64,000 nucleotides of DNA from Phellopilus nigrolimitatus. Its lineage: Eukaryota; Basidiomycota; Agaricomycetes; Hymenochaetales; Hymenochaetaceae. Positions 45,312 through 57,612 of this stretch are shown in pieces (position 1 is the first letter of the stretch; each line of letters opens with the position of its first letter). Below the pieces are notes generated by a model. The model saw only the letters and a list, made by a program, of their open reading frames with translations. It was not told where the DNA came from and searched no databases. The stretch lies in assembly GCA_021029095.1 (NCBI GenBank), contig JAJOHG010000041.1, positions 62,001 to 126,000 of the forward strand. The letters are read 5' to 3'. The translations under genes and the position numbers were made by a program.

Positions 45312-46010
45312 ACATCAGGAAAATTACCAAAGCTATACAGACCTATATAGGACTATATAGAAAATATAGCTCCATAGTGCTCCATAGATATCCCCCCCTT
45401 ATATAGCGCTATATAGGAGCCCGTAGTGCCGTAGTCTGTAGGTCTCCATAGCTCTGTAGTGCCGTAGTCTGTAGGTCTCCATAGCTCTGTAGCACTGATG
45501 CCCGTAGGACTGAAGTTCATAGCTACATAGGTATATAGTACGGTAGGCCCATAGCACTGAAGGTCGTAGTCACATAGCACTGTAGGCCCGTAGCACTGAA
45601 GTTCATAGTTACATAGGTATATAGTACTGTAGGCCCGAAGCACTGAAGGTCGTAGTCACATAGCACTGTAGGCCCGTAGCACTGATGGTCAATAGCTCTG
45701 TAGGCCGTAGCTCTGAAGTTCATAGTACTGTATCAAATGTGCGTATGAATTTGAACCCGAAAGCTACAAATATTGATGCACGGCGAGCTAGTCTATTCGA
45801 GCACTAGACTATCTAATAGACAACGGTATGAATACTGTCCTTGAACCCGTAGTCGCAGAGGCTAATTGTCAGAAATCACTACCGGCATCGTCGAGTTCGG
45901 CATCCGATGACGGTACGTATATCGCAGCAAGTTGTTTGTGACTTCCGCCGTAGGAACTGCATTTCTCTCTGCGGACGATGTGAGTTACAGTCCATCAATA
46001 GTGAAAACAT
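45312..46010. repeat. Short tandem repeat block
   Basis: A perfect 33-bp doublet lies at about 45426-45491 ('gccgtagtctgtaggtctcc...'). A ~86-bp unit is tandemly duplicated at about 45528-45700, itself made of shorter 'TAGCACTGTAGGCCCG' and 'TACATAGGTATATAG' words. 45730-46010 has no clear feature apart from the end of the next gene. Confidence 0.7.
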
Positions 46011-48669
46011 TCAAGAGAACACGCACATTCCTTCCTCATAAACTTCCCTCTGCCAATCGGCCAACATGTCTTTCTTCGTCGACGAGTGCGAGAGCTTGCG
46101 TAGTTGACTGACCAATTCTCCGTATACTGAGGCATACGATTTCTCATCGAATATAATTTCGACGCGCTCACCTTTGGCATATTCGCTCAAGCTATTGTGA
46201 AGCTGTGTACCAATGGTCAGTATATTACACCCTGTAGTAGTTTCAGGGCCTACCGCGAGCACTGCCAATGCGATGGTTCCGAAAGGGATCGGGTTGAGCC
46301 AATCTTGCTGCACGAAAACGAGAGGTGCGGGTTTACTGGCGGTGTTGAAGGCAAAGCGGTGTATCAACATTTTAATCGCTGGATGACCGAACGGCATGCC
46401 GTCTTTCCCGTCTTTATTGTCCTGGAAAATAAAGTTAGCGTGCGCGTCCTTGTCGTATACATGCAAATCGATGACTTGCTTTGTTCGCATATGCGTAATC
46501 GTTCTTCGGGTCCTCTTCCGTGCCAATAAGTGCTTCTACCTTCGAACGGACAGCCGCGAGGCGCTTACGCTCTTTCATTTTCGGCGTAAGATGAGCATAC
46601 TGGGGGCCATTTAAGTCCGGTGGGTGTATGTCGTACTCGCTTGTGACGATGGCCTTCGCTAATACTTTAATCTTTCCCCGCATGCTCCAGGGTTCTTTCG
46701 CCAACTTCACACCATGATCTCAGCAGTGTCTTTTTTGGGGGAGTTGAAATACACGTACCAGAGACTTGAATGCCGGGCAGTATCGCGGATACTTTTCCTC
46801 TGAATAAATAAATAAAATTATAAAGTAAGCTATGGTTCATTCAACGATTAACTCACCGTCCTGCTCGTAAATATCCACACAAGCGTCTCGAAAGCACTTT
46901 TTGCTAATATCTCTTACATTGGCAGGTGACATGAACGCATCATATGTAAAGCAGAACAACCTCAGGTAGTATGTGGCGCTCTCCAGAACGGACTTTGTTG
47001 GGCCCGTGTAGTATCCTAGATTATTATCCCCTTCCTGCCTTTCTTCATCTAATGCATACCCATCAGTATACGACAACACCAGCTCAGCCGGATACCGCAG
47101 CACTCACCTTCGGCATTACGGCGGGTCGTGCGCCTCCTGCGTTGCTTCTTGACAACCGGTTGTCTTTGCCCCTCCAACTCAGAGTCACTATTCATGGATG
47201 GTTGTACCGACCTCTTTCCCTGACGCTCGCTAGCTGCTTGGACCTTTCTCACTTCCGGAGGGGCAGCCTGTGCGAAGGAATCAAAGCAGCCTGCTTCAAT
47301 GAGACTTGGGAACTTACCTGACCTGACTGCGCCTGCCGCCCATTCGATTCCTTTCGAGTGACCTTGGTTTGAGACACCGTGCTCTCCTTGCGTGCCACGA
47401 AGGTTTTCAAGCCTTTGTCTTGCTTGCGTGCGTGTCCTTCGGACTTTGTCTTCTCACGATGTTTCTCTAGAACGTCTTTCCCCTGCGCAGACCGCGCAAT
47501 TTGTTGATCGAGGTCCTTTGAATGCATATGAGCATGGTCTATCCCTTGAGTATGGAACGAGACTTGCCATTGCATCATCAACTTCTTCATTTTCCTCGTC
47601 ACTGCCAAAGAAAGACTCCTCGTCGGAAGACTCGACAACACATCGCCCCTTACCTTTTGTCTTCGTTTGTTTCTCCACAGTGTCCGACTCAGCATCGCGG
47701 AGATGTCCATCCCCGTTTTCTTCATCAGATCCTCCTTCACCAGCATTAGGCCTTCCCGGTTCCGAAAACTCGTTGTCGAAGTCGCGGACGATCTTATCGT
47801 AATCACCGACGGACGCAGCCAAATCGTTCGCTAGGTTGTAATTTGCCATGGTAATATCTTCGTCAGCACGTTTATCCGACAGGCTCACTACTTCCATCTC
47901 CAAAGGTGACCTTCTTTCCATGTTGTCAGTGTCAGCCGAGTTAGCAGGAGGATCGAAAGCCTCGCTTTCATTCTCGATAGTGGCTTTTTTTCCATTCTGC
48001 GTCGGCCGGTCCATCGTTTGACTGACACTTGGAATAGGTACTGTCGCAGTGGATATGTCGTCCTCGGATACCACCCGGTTTGTATTGCCACGAACCTTTC
48101 AGATATGTCAGTAGACGTGCAGTCTCACACTGCAGACATGCTTACAGCTTCGACATTGGGCCGCCAGTTGGACAATGGTTTGAGCTTTGGATATGTATAA
48201 GACAACGCTTGTTTTCTCGTGTCAAGACAATGCTTACAGGTCTTGGTTTAGGTTGAGCTCGTGTCTGCTGAGCGTTTTTTGGTTTCTCGTTCGTTGCCTA
48301 GTGAGTATATGGACCTTGTTGGATAAAGCTATCTCAGCAGAAGTTCCACTCACGACGGTCGCGCCTTCCGATTCCTCCACAATATTTGCAATGCCATCCT
48401 CCTTGCCATTATTCGTGGATGTCCGCGCCAGGTGAGGTGAAGTGTCGCCGCCGTTGTTTTGTGTACTGCTGCGGGTAGTGTAGACACGTTTTTCACCTGT
48501 GTAGACGTTAGCCTTAGTATCTCCATCCCTCTTCGCCCTTATCTTACTATTGCCAGCAGCTTTTCCTTCAAGTTATATTGATAAGCATCTCGTGCATTGC
48601 AATAGGATTAACATACCTGATTTATTAGTAGCACGATTTTCATCGTTAGCGGCTTTCTTGCGAGCCATC
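46011..48669 (-). CDS. DUF6532-like domain protein
   Basis: Start ATG at 48669 (MARKKAANDENRATNKS), with about nine exons. The N-terminal half is acidic and disordered (GSDEENGDGHLRDAESD and similar), followed by a Lys-rich stretch with KKQRRRRTTRR. The C-terminal half matches the pattern of fungal DUF6532 domains: TKSVLESATYYLRLFCFTYD, then DGMPFGHPAIKMLIHRFAF, then SEYAKGERVEIIFDEKSYA. Two apparent frame changes are resolved by GT-AG introns of 59 nt (near 47555-47615) and 62 nt (about 46480-46550), so I read an intact gene. DUF6532 is a domain of unknown function common in Agaricomycetes. It starts 277 bp downstream of the JmjC-like gene on the same strand. Confidence 0.65.
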
Positions 48670-48946
48670 TGGAGCTCAGTGGTCGGTGTTGCCAACAAGA
48701 CGTGTCGATGTTAAGCGAACACGAGAAAAAACCAACTGTGAGAAAATCAGTGAAAAATCACGTGTCACTTCAAGTATGAATCTTCCGGAAGAGATCGACA
48801 CATGTCAGACTTCTTTTGTTGACGTCCAATTTTTGAGACTGGGTCGCAAAGTCATGAAAATAGCAGTAAATTAGAGAATAGAAGATATCACTATACTCAA
48901 CATTCGCCGCTACCCGTACAAGCCCAATGAATCAACGCTCCATCCA

Positions 48947-51900
48947 TCATTCTGGCCGCCCTCGCTCATCTCCTTTCTGCTGTGTCTGCTGCCTGTGTCG
49001 TTCCAGTATCCTTGAAATGACGCCGTCGACTTTGAAATGGCAAGACCGTTTGTGGGGAAGTCCGCACATGCATATGCAAGTGATGTGCTTTTTCTTTTCA
49101 GTCTTCTCCATATTCCCATTCATCTGATTCAATAAATCCACCAGAGAGGCTAAATCGTCTTCTGCACTTTGCATTTCTGTCTGAAAATAAGCTCCGGGAA
49201 ACGCCATCAAGTCCACTACGAAAGTTCGAACAACAATGAGCGTGCGTGCGAAATCAGCTTTGAATTGCAAAGAATCTGTCCACGACTTTTCATTTGGGTC
49301 TTCTGGAAGTTCAGGTCCCAACTGGTCTAGATGGCGAACGATAACGAGAAGATATGAGAGTTGCGCCATGTCAGGAAAGCGATCTGCTACTCTTTAACGA
49401 TTCAGCATCAGTTACTTGACTTTAATTTAAGAAACGCACGTGTCTGTCTCCTAATGTTCGATAGGTAAATATCCACGAATCCCACCAATGCCTTGAGGAG
49501 AAGTAACGGCATGCGAGTGTGTTCTGTGTTCGTAATCCATTTTCCATGGTAGTGCTCAATGACCATTGCTCTGAGGGTTTGACCGAACAGGCCCGTAAAG
49601 TAGAAGTGCCCACCGACAGCGAAGCAATCTTCTAAAGTGATAACACTGTGAATTGTACCAGGATGCATGATCCTAATTGCATTCTTGATATTCAGTTTGA
49701 GAACTGAACATGAACCAAGGTGTACGTACAGGTCGTCCCCGGGCTGCAGGTACACAGCTTCCCAGTCTGATTCGTTGGGAATCCATCCTCTAGGGCCGGG
49801 TAACATATCGGGGTTCGTCGCGATAAGCCACTCTTTGCTTCCAAGAACCATATGGATGATACTGCACCCCCCACCAGCATCCATGTGGGTTTCTGAGCGT
49901 GCGGACTGCAAAGCAAGTAACCCCCAATGGCTTCCTAGCGAAGTCGGCCCTAACTCTGTAAACCAATTGAACGTGTCTTGGAAGATAAACTTTGAGCAAT
50001 CGTCAAATTCGCTGAAGACCTCCCTCAGCACTTCACTTATTCGATACGCAGCTCACTCACGTGAAAAAACCGAATCCAGGCAATGGAATGTCTAGTGCGT
50101 TCAGACACTGAGCACCCAATTTACTCGTCGCCCCTGGCGTTTCCGCGAGTCTCTTCTCATCTTCCATATTATAGATATATTGGAGCATGGCGTCAAGTCT
50201 AGCAAAACGTATATTGGCGTTCGCATCGTTAACAATCGGAACGGTCATATCTGCGAAATTTAATTAGTCAACAGCAGCATCCTTATGCTAATGAACGTAC
50301 CGTGAACCTGGCGAGGCTGAGCAAGGTCCAATAGACCATCAAAGCCTGGTGATGACCAGTCCTTAATTTCAAATAATGGCGTGCGTGGAGGTCCGCTGAT
50401 GTGCACGTTCCTCGTTTTGAAGATATCTCGACGCCGTGCAAAATCTAGTCTTTCCCAATCCTCACGCAGTATTGAAATCGTCTGGTTCGGTTTCCCTTTA
50501 CTGTCTCTCAGCAGCATTGTACGCTCGATAAACCCTTTCCGCTGCAATGATATGTCATGAGCATCATTTATTTAAAGGCAACTGCGGAACTCACCATGCT
50601 CGGCCAAATCGGAACGTTTATCGTAGCACGCAAAGAGTAATCATAATGTAAGGCATTAAGGTCAAAGTCTTCAGAGTCGCGTGGAGACTTCTCGTGCTGA
50701 ATGGGCTCTTCGGAATGGACACCCACACCCGCATCTGCTTTTGACAAGTCTGGAGATTGAGTTTGAGACTTCTCGTGCTGAATGGACTCTTCGGAATGGA
50801 CACCCACGTCCGCATCTGCTTTTGACAAGTCTGGAGATTGAGTTTGAGAATTCAGAGGCGTGAGCTCTGAACCAAAAGGTGAAACTGTCCGTGTCCGATA
50901 GCCTGCGCTCTCATCCTTTTTCGGATCGCTAGACGAGTCCTCTGGAGCGAGAGGATCGCTAGGCGGGTCCTCTGGAGCGATAGGATCGCTAGGTGGGTCC
51001 TTTGAAGCGATAGGATCGCTAGGCGGGTCCTCTGGAGCGATAGGATCGCTAGGTGGGTCCTTTGAAGCGATAGGATCGCTAGGCGGGTCCTCTGGAGCAA
51101 TAGGATCGCTAGGTGGGTCCTTTGAAGCGATAGGATCGCTAGGTGGGTCCTTTGAAGCGATAGGATCGCTAGGCGAGTCCTCTAGAGTGATAGAAGCGAA
51201 TGATTCCAACGATCTCAAGACGGAGTAAATATGAATTGGGCAAAACTCGACGGCCTGTGGGAAGGGTGGAACATCAGTCACAATACACATCATAATCCTG
51301 CGATACGTACAGCAGGAGGAGGTTTCGAAAAATCTACCAAGTCGTACTGGGGTCTCCGACCACTAAACGATATGTTTTTGTTTGACTCATCATTTTCGTC
51401 GTCGGAGTCATCAATGTGTCGCCGTTTCTTCGGCTTAGATGTCTCATCGTTCATTTCGATGTCGTCCTCTGATCCTCGCTTGTTTTTTCCCCTTCCAGCA
51501 AGCCAGTCTTCCGATCCATCTTTCTCTGATGTTAATTGTGAGCGATCAGACATCTCTCCCTCCTCATCTGATGCGACTTCCGGCTTCTTGGTTCGCTTCC
51601 TGTTTCGGTTCCGAGTCAGCTTCCCCGGTTCTCCACCCAGGCCACGTTCAACACCTTTCTTCTCGCGGTTGCTGCGTCGCGTCTCGCCGTCTTCAAGTGA
51701 CTCGGTATTGGCGTCATAACCCGACAAAGGCGAAGTCTTCTTCGCTCCCTCGGAGGCGAGTGCGGATGCTAGCCACGGGGGATTTTCATCCGTGAGGCTT
51801 ACTTTTACGAGTGCCAAGATGTCAATGATTTCATGGCTCTTCGCTCTGGATCGCTTGCCGATCCCCTCGACTAACTTTGTAAGATTTCGTATCGTGCGGA

Positions 51901-53544
51901 AGCCTATTGGTTGTGTTTCCTGTGCATGCCTGAAAGACTCAGCTAGGTCAACTTCAATGACAGCCTTGTCGTCGCACGAAACTTGATTTGACGGAGTTAG
52001 AACACCATCTTCACGCCATTTCTCGATTACTGGCCCCATGGATATTTTGAAATAGGAACGTCCTTTCAGGACCATTTGGATGAGAACTTTGAAGAGGTCG
52101 CGTTCGATATAGCGGCGGGACCGATCGTCATTGAGAGTAGGATGCGTAATTAACTGGAAAAAGTGATTTAGAAAAGTGGGAAAAGCCAAAAATGTACTAA
52201 TGCACACCTCAGCAAGGTGCGATAGGCCAACTTTGCATTTCCCAGTTGCCGTGATTTGTAGTTTACTGAGCAACACGATCGGTGAGATTCCTGCCAACGC
52301 GTAGAGTGGACGAAGTAGGTCATAATCTGCTAGTCCTGCGATTTCTCTAGGAAGATGTCCACAGTTCTCACTGATGCTATCGGTGAGAAAATAATACTTC
52401 AGAGTAGACACTAGACACAGTCACTTACGCTAAGTAATCAGTCAATCTTTTCTTCGGCATGGCTCCCGAGCCATTTCCGCTCGTAGCATGGCCCATAGCA
52501 CCGTTATTGAGAGTAGGGGAGACTGTCCCAGGAGTATCTGACGACGGCATATGTCTTCCTTCGTCCGACGCGCGCTAAAACAGAGGTAATTTAGAAAAAC
52601 AAACGACGCACGTCAATTGTTTCACCGAGGAAAAAGAAAAGGAGGGAGATGGCGAGGGAAAGAAGCCGGATATGATTCGAATGAAAAATTACAGAAATTG
52701 AAACGAAATGTAAGAGGCATAGAAAAAAGCTTACCAGCGAGATAGCGAGTAAACCGAGAGCAGCCCAGCAGAAGTTATTCTCTACGAGGTTTACGTGCGC
52801 AGCTGCGGAAGTTTGCTCTGTCCCTCGCACAAGAGACTCTACCACACCACGCATCCCGTGCCGGCTGGACTCGGTGTCAGAGTCAGTGGTAGACAAGGTG
52901 TTGTTGTCCATAAGCCGGGAGATGACCAATTGGCCATCGTTTCCAGCCGGGCCAATGGCCAATTGACTAGCGTTTTCTTCGGTTATATAGGCGGGCTCCG
53001 TTTCCATACCTTCAGATTCGCTCGCGACCCAAGCAGTAACGAACGCCGATGTTGTGTCGGTCCAGTTCCGATAGATCTCCCACATTCGTTCAGCTTGCTT
53101 TGGGATCGCACTTGGTTGCGTGTACGATGAGTGCGCAATGCGGAGAATTGGACTAGGTGTGTGGCACGATCGTAAAGCCCAGTCGACCTTGTCGAAGAGC
53201 ATAGCTTGGAGGATTCCGTGGTACCACTCGGTGCATCCAGCAGCCGTGACAGATGCGCGGGCGAGCGAGCGATCGTTTGGATGGGTTGCTTTCAGACTTG
53301 CCATGAGCGACGCGTTAAAGGACATCGTTGTCCGATAGAGACGTGAAACGATCCCAGCAGCAGTCAAAGGCCCATGGTCAGAGATAGGGGGCGTTGACCA
53401 TGACGCTGGCAAGCAGTAAAAGGGCGCTGATGCACCAACAGGTGTAAGTAGGAATGCGATGGGAGTGCACTTGCCAGCCTCGTCGACTACACACCGCTCA
53501 CGAACGAACTCATTGAGGACGCTGATAGCTGTGACGGTAGACAT
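48947..53544 (-). CDS. JmjC-like dioxygenase-domain protein with a 9-copy internal repeat
   Basis: Multi-exon gene ending at 48947. The JmjC-like core (about 49408-50040) shows SETHMDAGGG, supplying the His and Asp iron ligands, then LGSKEWLIA, and MHPGTIHSVITLEDCFAVGG with the distal His and the usual GGHFYF ending. Known JmjC proteins are Fe(II)/2-oxoglutarate hydroxylases, often histone demethylases; the substrate here is unknown. Upstream exons hold a basic, probably nuclear region (KPKKRRHID near 51400) and nine 10-residue repeats. The exon at 52551-52427 (MPSSDTPGTVSP) splices in frame to the ORF starting near 53544-53601 across a ~155-nt intron, so that ORF is probably its 5' exon. A TATA box at 53616 favours Met 53544 over 53601. 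Two genes instead of one remain possible. Confidence 0.62.
50923..51192 (-). repeat. 30-bp coding minisatellite, nine units
   Basis: 270 bp, made of nine units encoding variants of (K/E)DPPSDPIA(S/P) in the JmjC-like gene. Units alternate between two types (tcctctggagcg and tcctttgaagcg on the plus strand), suggesting expansion as dimers. Confidence 0.9.
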
Positions 53545-53615
53545 GCTGTTAGACGAAGGGCGGGAATAGATAGGTTGTGGGTGGTAAGTGACAAGAGACA
53601 TGATGAAGGTGCAGG

Positions 53616-53623
53616 AATATATA
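53616..53623 (-). promoter_or_regulatory. TATA box of the JmjC-like gene
   Basis: The minus strand reads CCTATATATTCC. It lies only 15 bp before the ATG at 53601. Transcription starting about 30 bp downstream would skip that codon, which makes the in-frame ATG at 53544 the better start. Confidence 0.45.
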
Positions 53624-53889
53624 GGCTGTGTGGGCTGAGATGCGGGAGGAGATGTACTAAGACACGAGTTGCCGCAAAGTTATTAAGCCGCGTGCATCAC
53701 GTCACAAACACGTGACTGGATTCTTCCAGAAATCTTAGCCTATTCAATAATGCAAGGTAGTCCATATGGGACAATGCGCTATAGATAATTCAAATTACAA
53801 AGCAAAGTAAAAAGAAAGCTCAAAAGCGTACATACTATTGCAAGACAGGGAATGGGGAAAATAACGAAGTGTTAAATGAAACCTCCAGG
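53624..53889. other. Interval without recognised feature
   Basis: Upstream of the JmjC-like gene on one side and the broken end of the UFD4-like locus on the other. Nothing recognisable. Confidence 0.4.
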
Positions 53890-54186
53890 CCAGTTCCACC
53901 TTTAAACGGAGATAACTCATCCAGGTATAGCTTTTGATGGACTATGATAAGCCGTGAGTAAAGACCGTTCTCGATCAAAGAAGAGACAGTTGAAAGCACA
54001 AACCTTCACCGTTTTCAGAGGTTGCAAACTCGGGGAGCACATCAACGAGCCCGCTTTGTAGAAGCTCGAAGCTCGAAACAGACGTGTGGTGAGACGACAA
54101 CAGGTGGGCAAGCCCTTGCAGCGTCTCGCGCAGCTGCTCGTCGCTTGTGTCATTCTGCTTCATTACAACGACGAGATGGCGAAGGC
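53890..54186 (-). repeat. Duplicated UFD4 armadillo segment, copy 1
   Basis: Encodes KQNDTSDEQLRETLQGLAHL and following residues. It pairs with about 57335-57612, at roughly 90% or higher identity by eye, including intron sequence. The copies mark the two breakpoints of the rearrangement. Confidence 0.85.
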
Positions 54187-57100
54187 ACGTGAACATCGCG
54201 TCTCCGTCAGCTTGAACGTCGTTCGACAAGTACTTGAACCGAATGACTCGGGCTCGCAGGGCGTAGGCGTCTTCGGGATACAGTCGTCGCCTACTTGATG
54301 GCGCTGATCCTGGTACAGGGGGACAGGCGCTACCGGAATCTCAGGAGCAGCTCCATCCGAGTCTTCGTTTTCTTCCTTAAGCTTTTCCTTTTCCTTGTCT
54401 TTTGTCCGAGGAGGAAGGGGACGAGCTGCGAGCTGTTCAATCTCTTGCAAAACACCTCCTCTTCTGTTTGACGCCCTGTAGTCTGTAGGAGCTTTACTAA
54501 TAAGAAGCTCGACCATTTGCAGACCTCCGATCATAAGATTCGGGTGATCCTTAGCAGACAAGATAGAGCTAGCGAAGCTTACGATACTATCGTTCTAGCA
54601 AGATAATTTCAGTATCAGTTAAACCAAATTTCACTTGGCCACTTACTTTCATGGTTTGCCTCAAATGTTCCTCGTCTTGGGAGCAGATCGCCTTCAGCAG
54701 CGATTCCAGCGATTTAATCCTAATAGGGAAGAGACACTAGCGGCATAGACGTCTACCAAGATAGGAAGAACCAGGTTAACGAAGCGGTTGACAACCTCAG
54801 GGTGACTCATCTTCTCCAGGAGTCGAAGGCCCACCAGTCGGCGTGTGCGCACGCGAAGAAGATGGTGACTGGCAACCAGGAAGCGACGAGAGCGCACTTG
54901 CCTCTGCCGCTCGTGCCGCAGCGCGATCGGCCTTCGCCTTTGCCTTGATCATGCGATGGAGCGCCTTCTCCGAATATCCTTTGTGGTCGAACGTTCCGTC
55001 TTTCAAAAGAATCAACATGTGTATTCAACAGCAAGCACAACCGCCAGAAATAATACCTTGACGTCATCTGATCCAAAAGGCTCGATGAACGCTTGGAGTT
55101 TGGCCAAAGAACTCGCCAGCGTGGGGTCAACATACTTTGAGACAGATTAGACGTGTCCAACGATCAAATATGTAAGATACAAAAACAAGACTCACTCTCA
55201 GACTAGAAACGGTCAACGGCACTTCCTCTCCAAGAACCATTTTTAAAAAGACTTTGTTGAACGGCATGTCAATGATACGAGAGTCGAGCATTGCCTTTGC
55301 AATGAATTGACCGACGATTCTAAAGATGTAGGTGCGTTTCTCTCCCCCGTTGGCAGTGGCGTCGGAAGACCCTACCGAAGCAGGAAAAAGTCCAGTAGGT
55401 GATTCAAGTATGTTGTGTCGGCAGCCCGCCAGATCTTCAGGTCACGTCTCGCAAATTCTCGGGAAACCATGGAGTAGAACTCTAGCGTAGGCCCCAGCCC
55501 AGTTCCAACCTCATCAAAATATTCGACTTCTTCGTTCCCTCGGGCGCCTGCAGAGGCAGAAAGTTCGTATCTCAAGAAAGCACATTCTTGAGTCCGCCTT
55601 CAAAGTGTTCGAGCTTTACGGGTCATCGTTTTCGATACTCGGTGTCGTCACATCGTGAGCTCGACCGAGCTCGATTTTGGCTTTGCCACTTCAGGATTAG
55701 GCGTGCATAACCAAATGGAATCGACTGCAGGAATGAGAGAACGGGAATAAAAATGGGAAGTGCAAAGGAAGATCCATGGCCCACTCTGGAAGACAGGCGC
55801 TACGAAAATAAAAAATAAAAAAATAAGAAAGCGTATACAGAAGCAGTGCTGAGACATACCTTGCTACAATCAGCGGTTCCTCTAGTTTCCGTGTCAGCTT
55901 AGCAGTCAACTTGTTGTTGATGAAGGCCTTATCAGAGAGTGGCTGAGCGTTGAAAATGCTATTATCAGGGATTTGGGCATTCAATTTGTGCAGAACACGT
56001 AAGAGCTTCAGTATCTTCGAGTGCGGAGCATCGTCTGGGAGGGAGGCGAGTGAAGAAATAGGTAATCTCGCTCTCGATGGGGGCTCAGCTGCGTCTTGAT
56101 AAGCAATTGTAAGGGAAACAAGAAAGATTGATAAGCATTTTCCAACTCACTCTCAGCAATCTGTCGAGGTCCTGTCACTTTCTTGTACTTTACAGTATAC
56201 ACGCCCTGCCAGATCATGCTTGACGGCACAGTACCGCCTGGCGATTTACGGGTTTCGTGATTGTGGACTGCCCCGTAGATGGTCGTGTCTAGAGGGACGA
56301 CGTGGTCATCCATGGTGATCTCTAAGTGCCAGTCGCTAGCTTTGTTTTTTAGGGCAGCGGCGTAGGAGGGTTTTTGAGTCGACAAGCTTGAAGACGGGCC
56401 CGCAGCACCGGCAATTGGGCTAGGTGTCGCTACACGAGTGCTATCAGGAGTCTGTGCTTCTACTTTCGAGCCATCTGTAAGATGGTGTCAACATAAGCAT
56501 AGAAGAGGTATCACCAAACCCTTACCATCAGCCACGGACAGAGTGACAGCCTTTTCTGCAGCACCGTCGTCGTCATCCAGGTCTTCGTCGAACACCTTCG
56601 TACGAAACGAATTCTCAACAATCAGAACGACAAACACCCTTCAGAAAGTTACGTACCTCGGCATCTACCTCAGCATTCATAAAGTCACCCGAGTTCTCAT
56701 CGTCCTCATCATGGATGCCCGATCCACTTCCAGTGGCTTCTCCCGAAACCTCCTGTGCATTAACCTTGTCTTTAGCCGGCGGGGCAACCGCGACAGTAGA
56801 CGTCGAAGCAACAGAAGCAGGTGCAGCCGGCGCAGACGAACTTGACGCTTGCGCGTTGGTGCTCTTGGCCAAAGATCCTGTAGATGATTTTGCACTGAGA
56901 CGAAGGCTTCGACGTCGCTCGGGCTTCGAGTCGAATGAAGCGAGCGCGCTACTGGCATTAGTTGCCTGAAGCGGCGGCGGCGGTCCGCTGAAAGATGACG
57001 ATCCAGGAATCGCTGATGTCCCAGTGGCTAGAGCATCGGACAGGAAATGTCCAGTAGCAAGCGCGGCGAGCATCCCAGACAACCTTGAACCACACATCGA

Positions 57101-57334
57101 CGACAGGAGACCAGATAATTGCGGACGTAGGTAGTCGTTCAGTGCCTGGAAAGTTGCAATAGCGTGGATTGAGACAACTATATTGCTACTTCCGACACGC
57201 GGAGTTTCCGAGCCCTCCTCAGCGATCAAACGAAGACGTATTTGACGGGCTAGGAGCGACGGAGAGTTACGCTTCGAGTCTATCGGACACCTCAGCTATA
57301 CAAGACGATGGACCAGACGAAGGCTTTCCGCCCT

Positions 57335-57612
57335 TGAAAGAAGTCAACTCTTCCAGAAGAAGCTTTTGACGGACTATGATAAGTCGTAAGTAAAGGCCGT
57401 CCTCGATCAGAAGAGACAATTGAAAGCACAAACCTTCACCGTTTTCAGAGGTTGCAAACTCGAGGAGCGCATCAGCGAGCCCACTTTGTAGAAGTTCGAA
57501 GCTCGAAACAGACGTGTGGTGAGACGACAACAGGTGGGCAAGCCCTTGCAGCGTCTCGCGCAGCTGCTCGTCACTTGTGTCATTCTGCTTCAGTACACCG
57601 ACGGGATGGCGT
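57335..57612 (-). repeat. Duplicated UFD4 armadillo segment, copy 2
   Basis: Same segment as 53890-54186. On its upstream side it is joined directly to VWPIIRH, skipping the middle region that now sits at the downstream end. The junction lies in a short shared CGCCATC. Confidence 0.85.

Noticed and set aside
47540..47620. Apparent frameshift in the DUF6532-like gene
   Set aside because: A 59-nt GT-AG intron joins the two frames; a similar 62-nt intron explains the frame change near 46480-46550.
52591..52730. Apparent C-terminal transmembrane segments of the 336-residue ORF
   Set aside because: The hydrophobic run is the translation of a pyrimidine-rich intron with good GT and AG borders.
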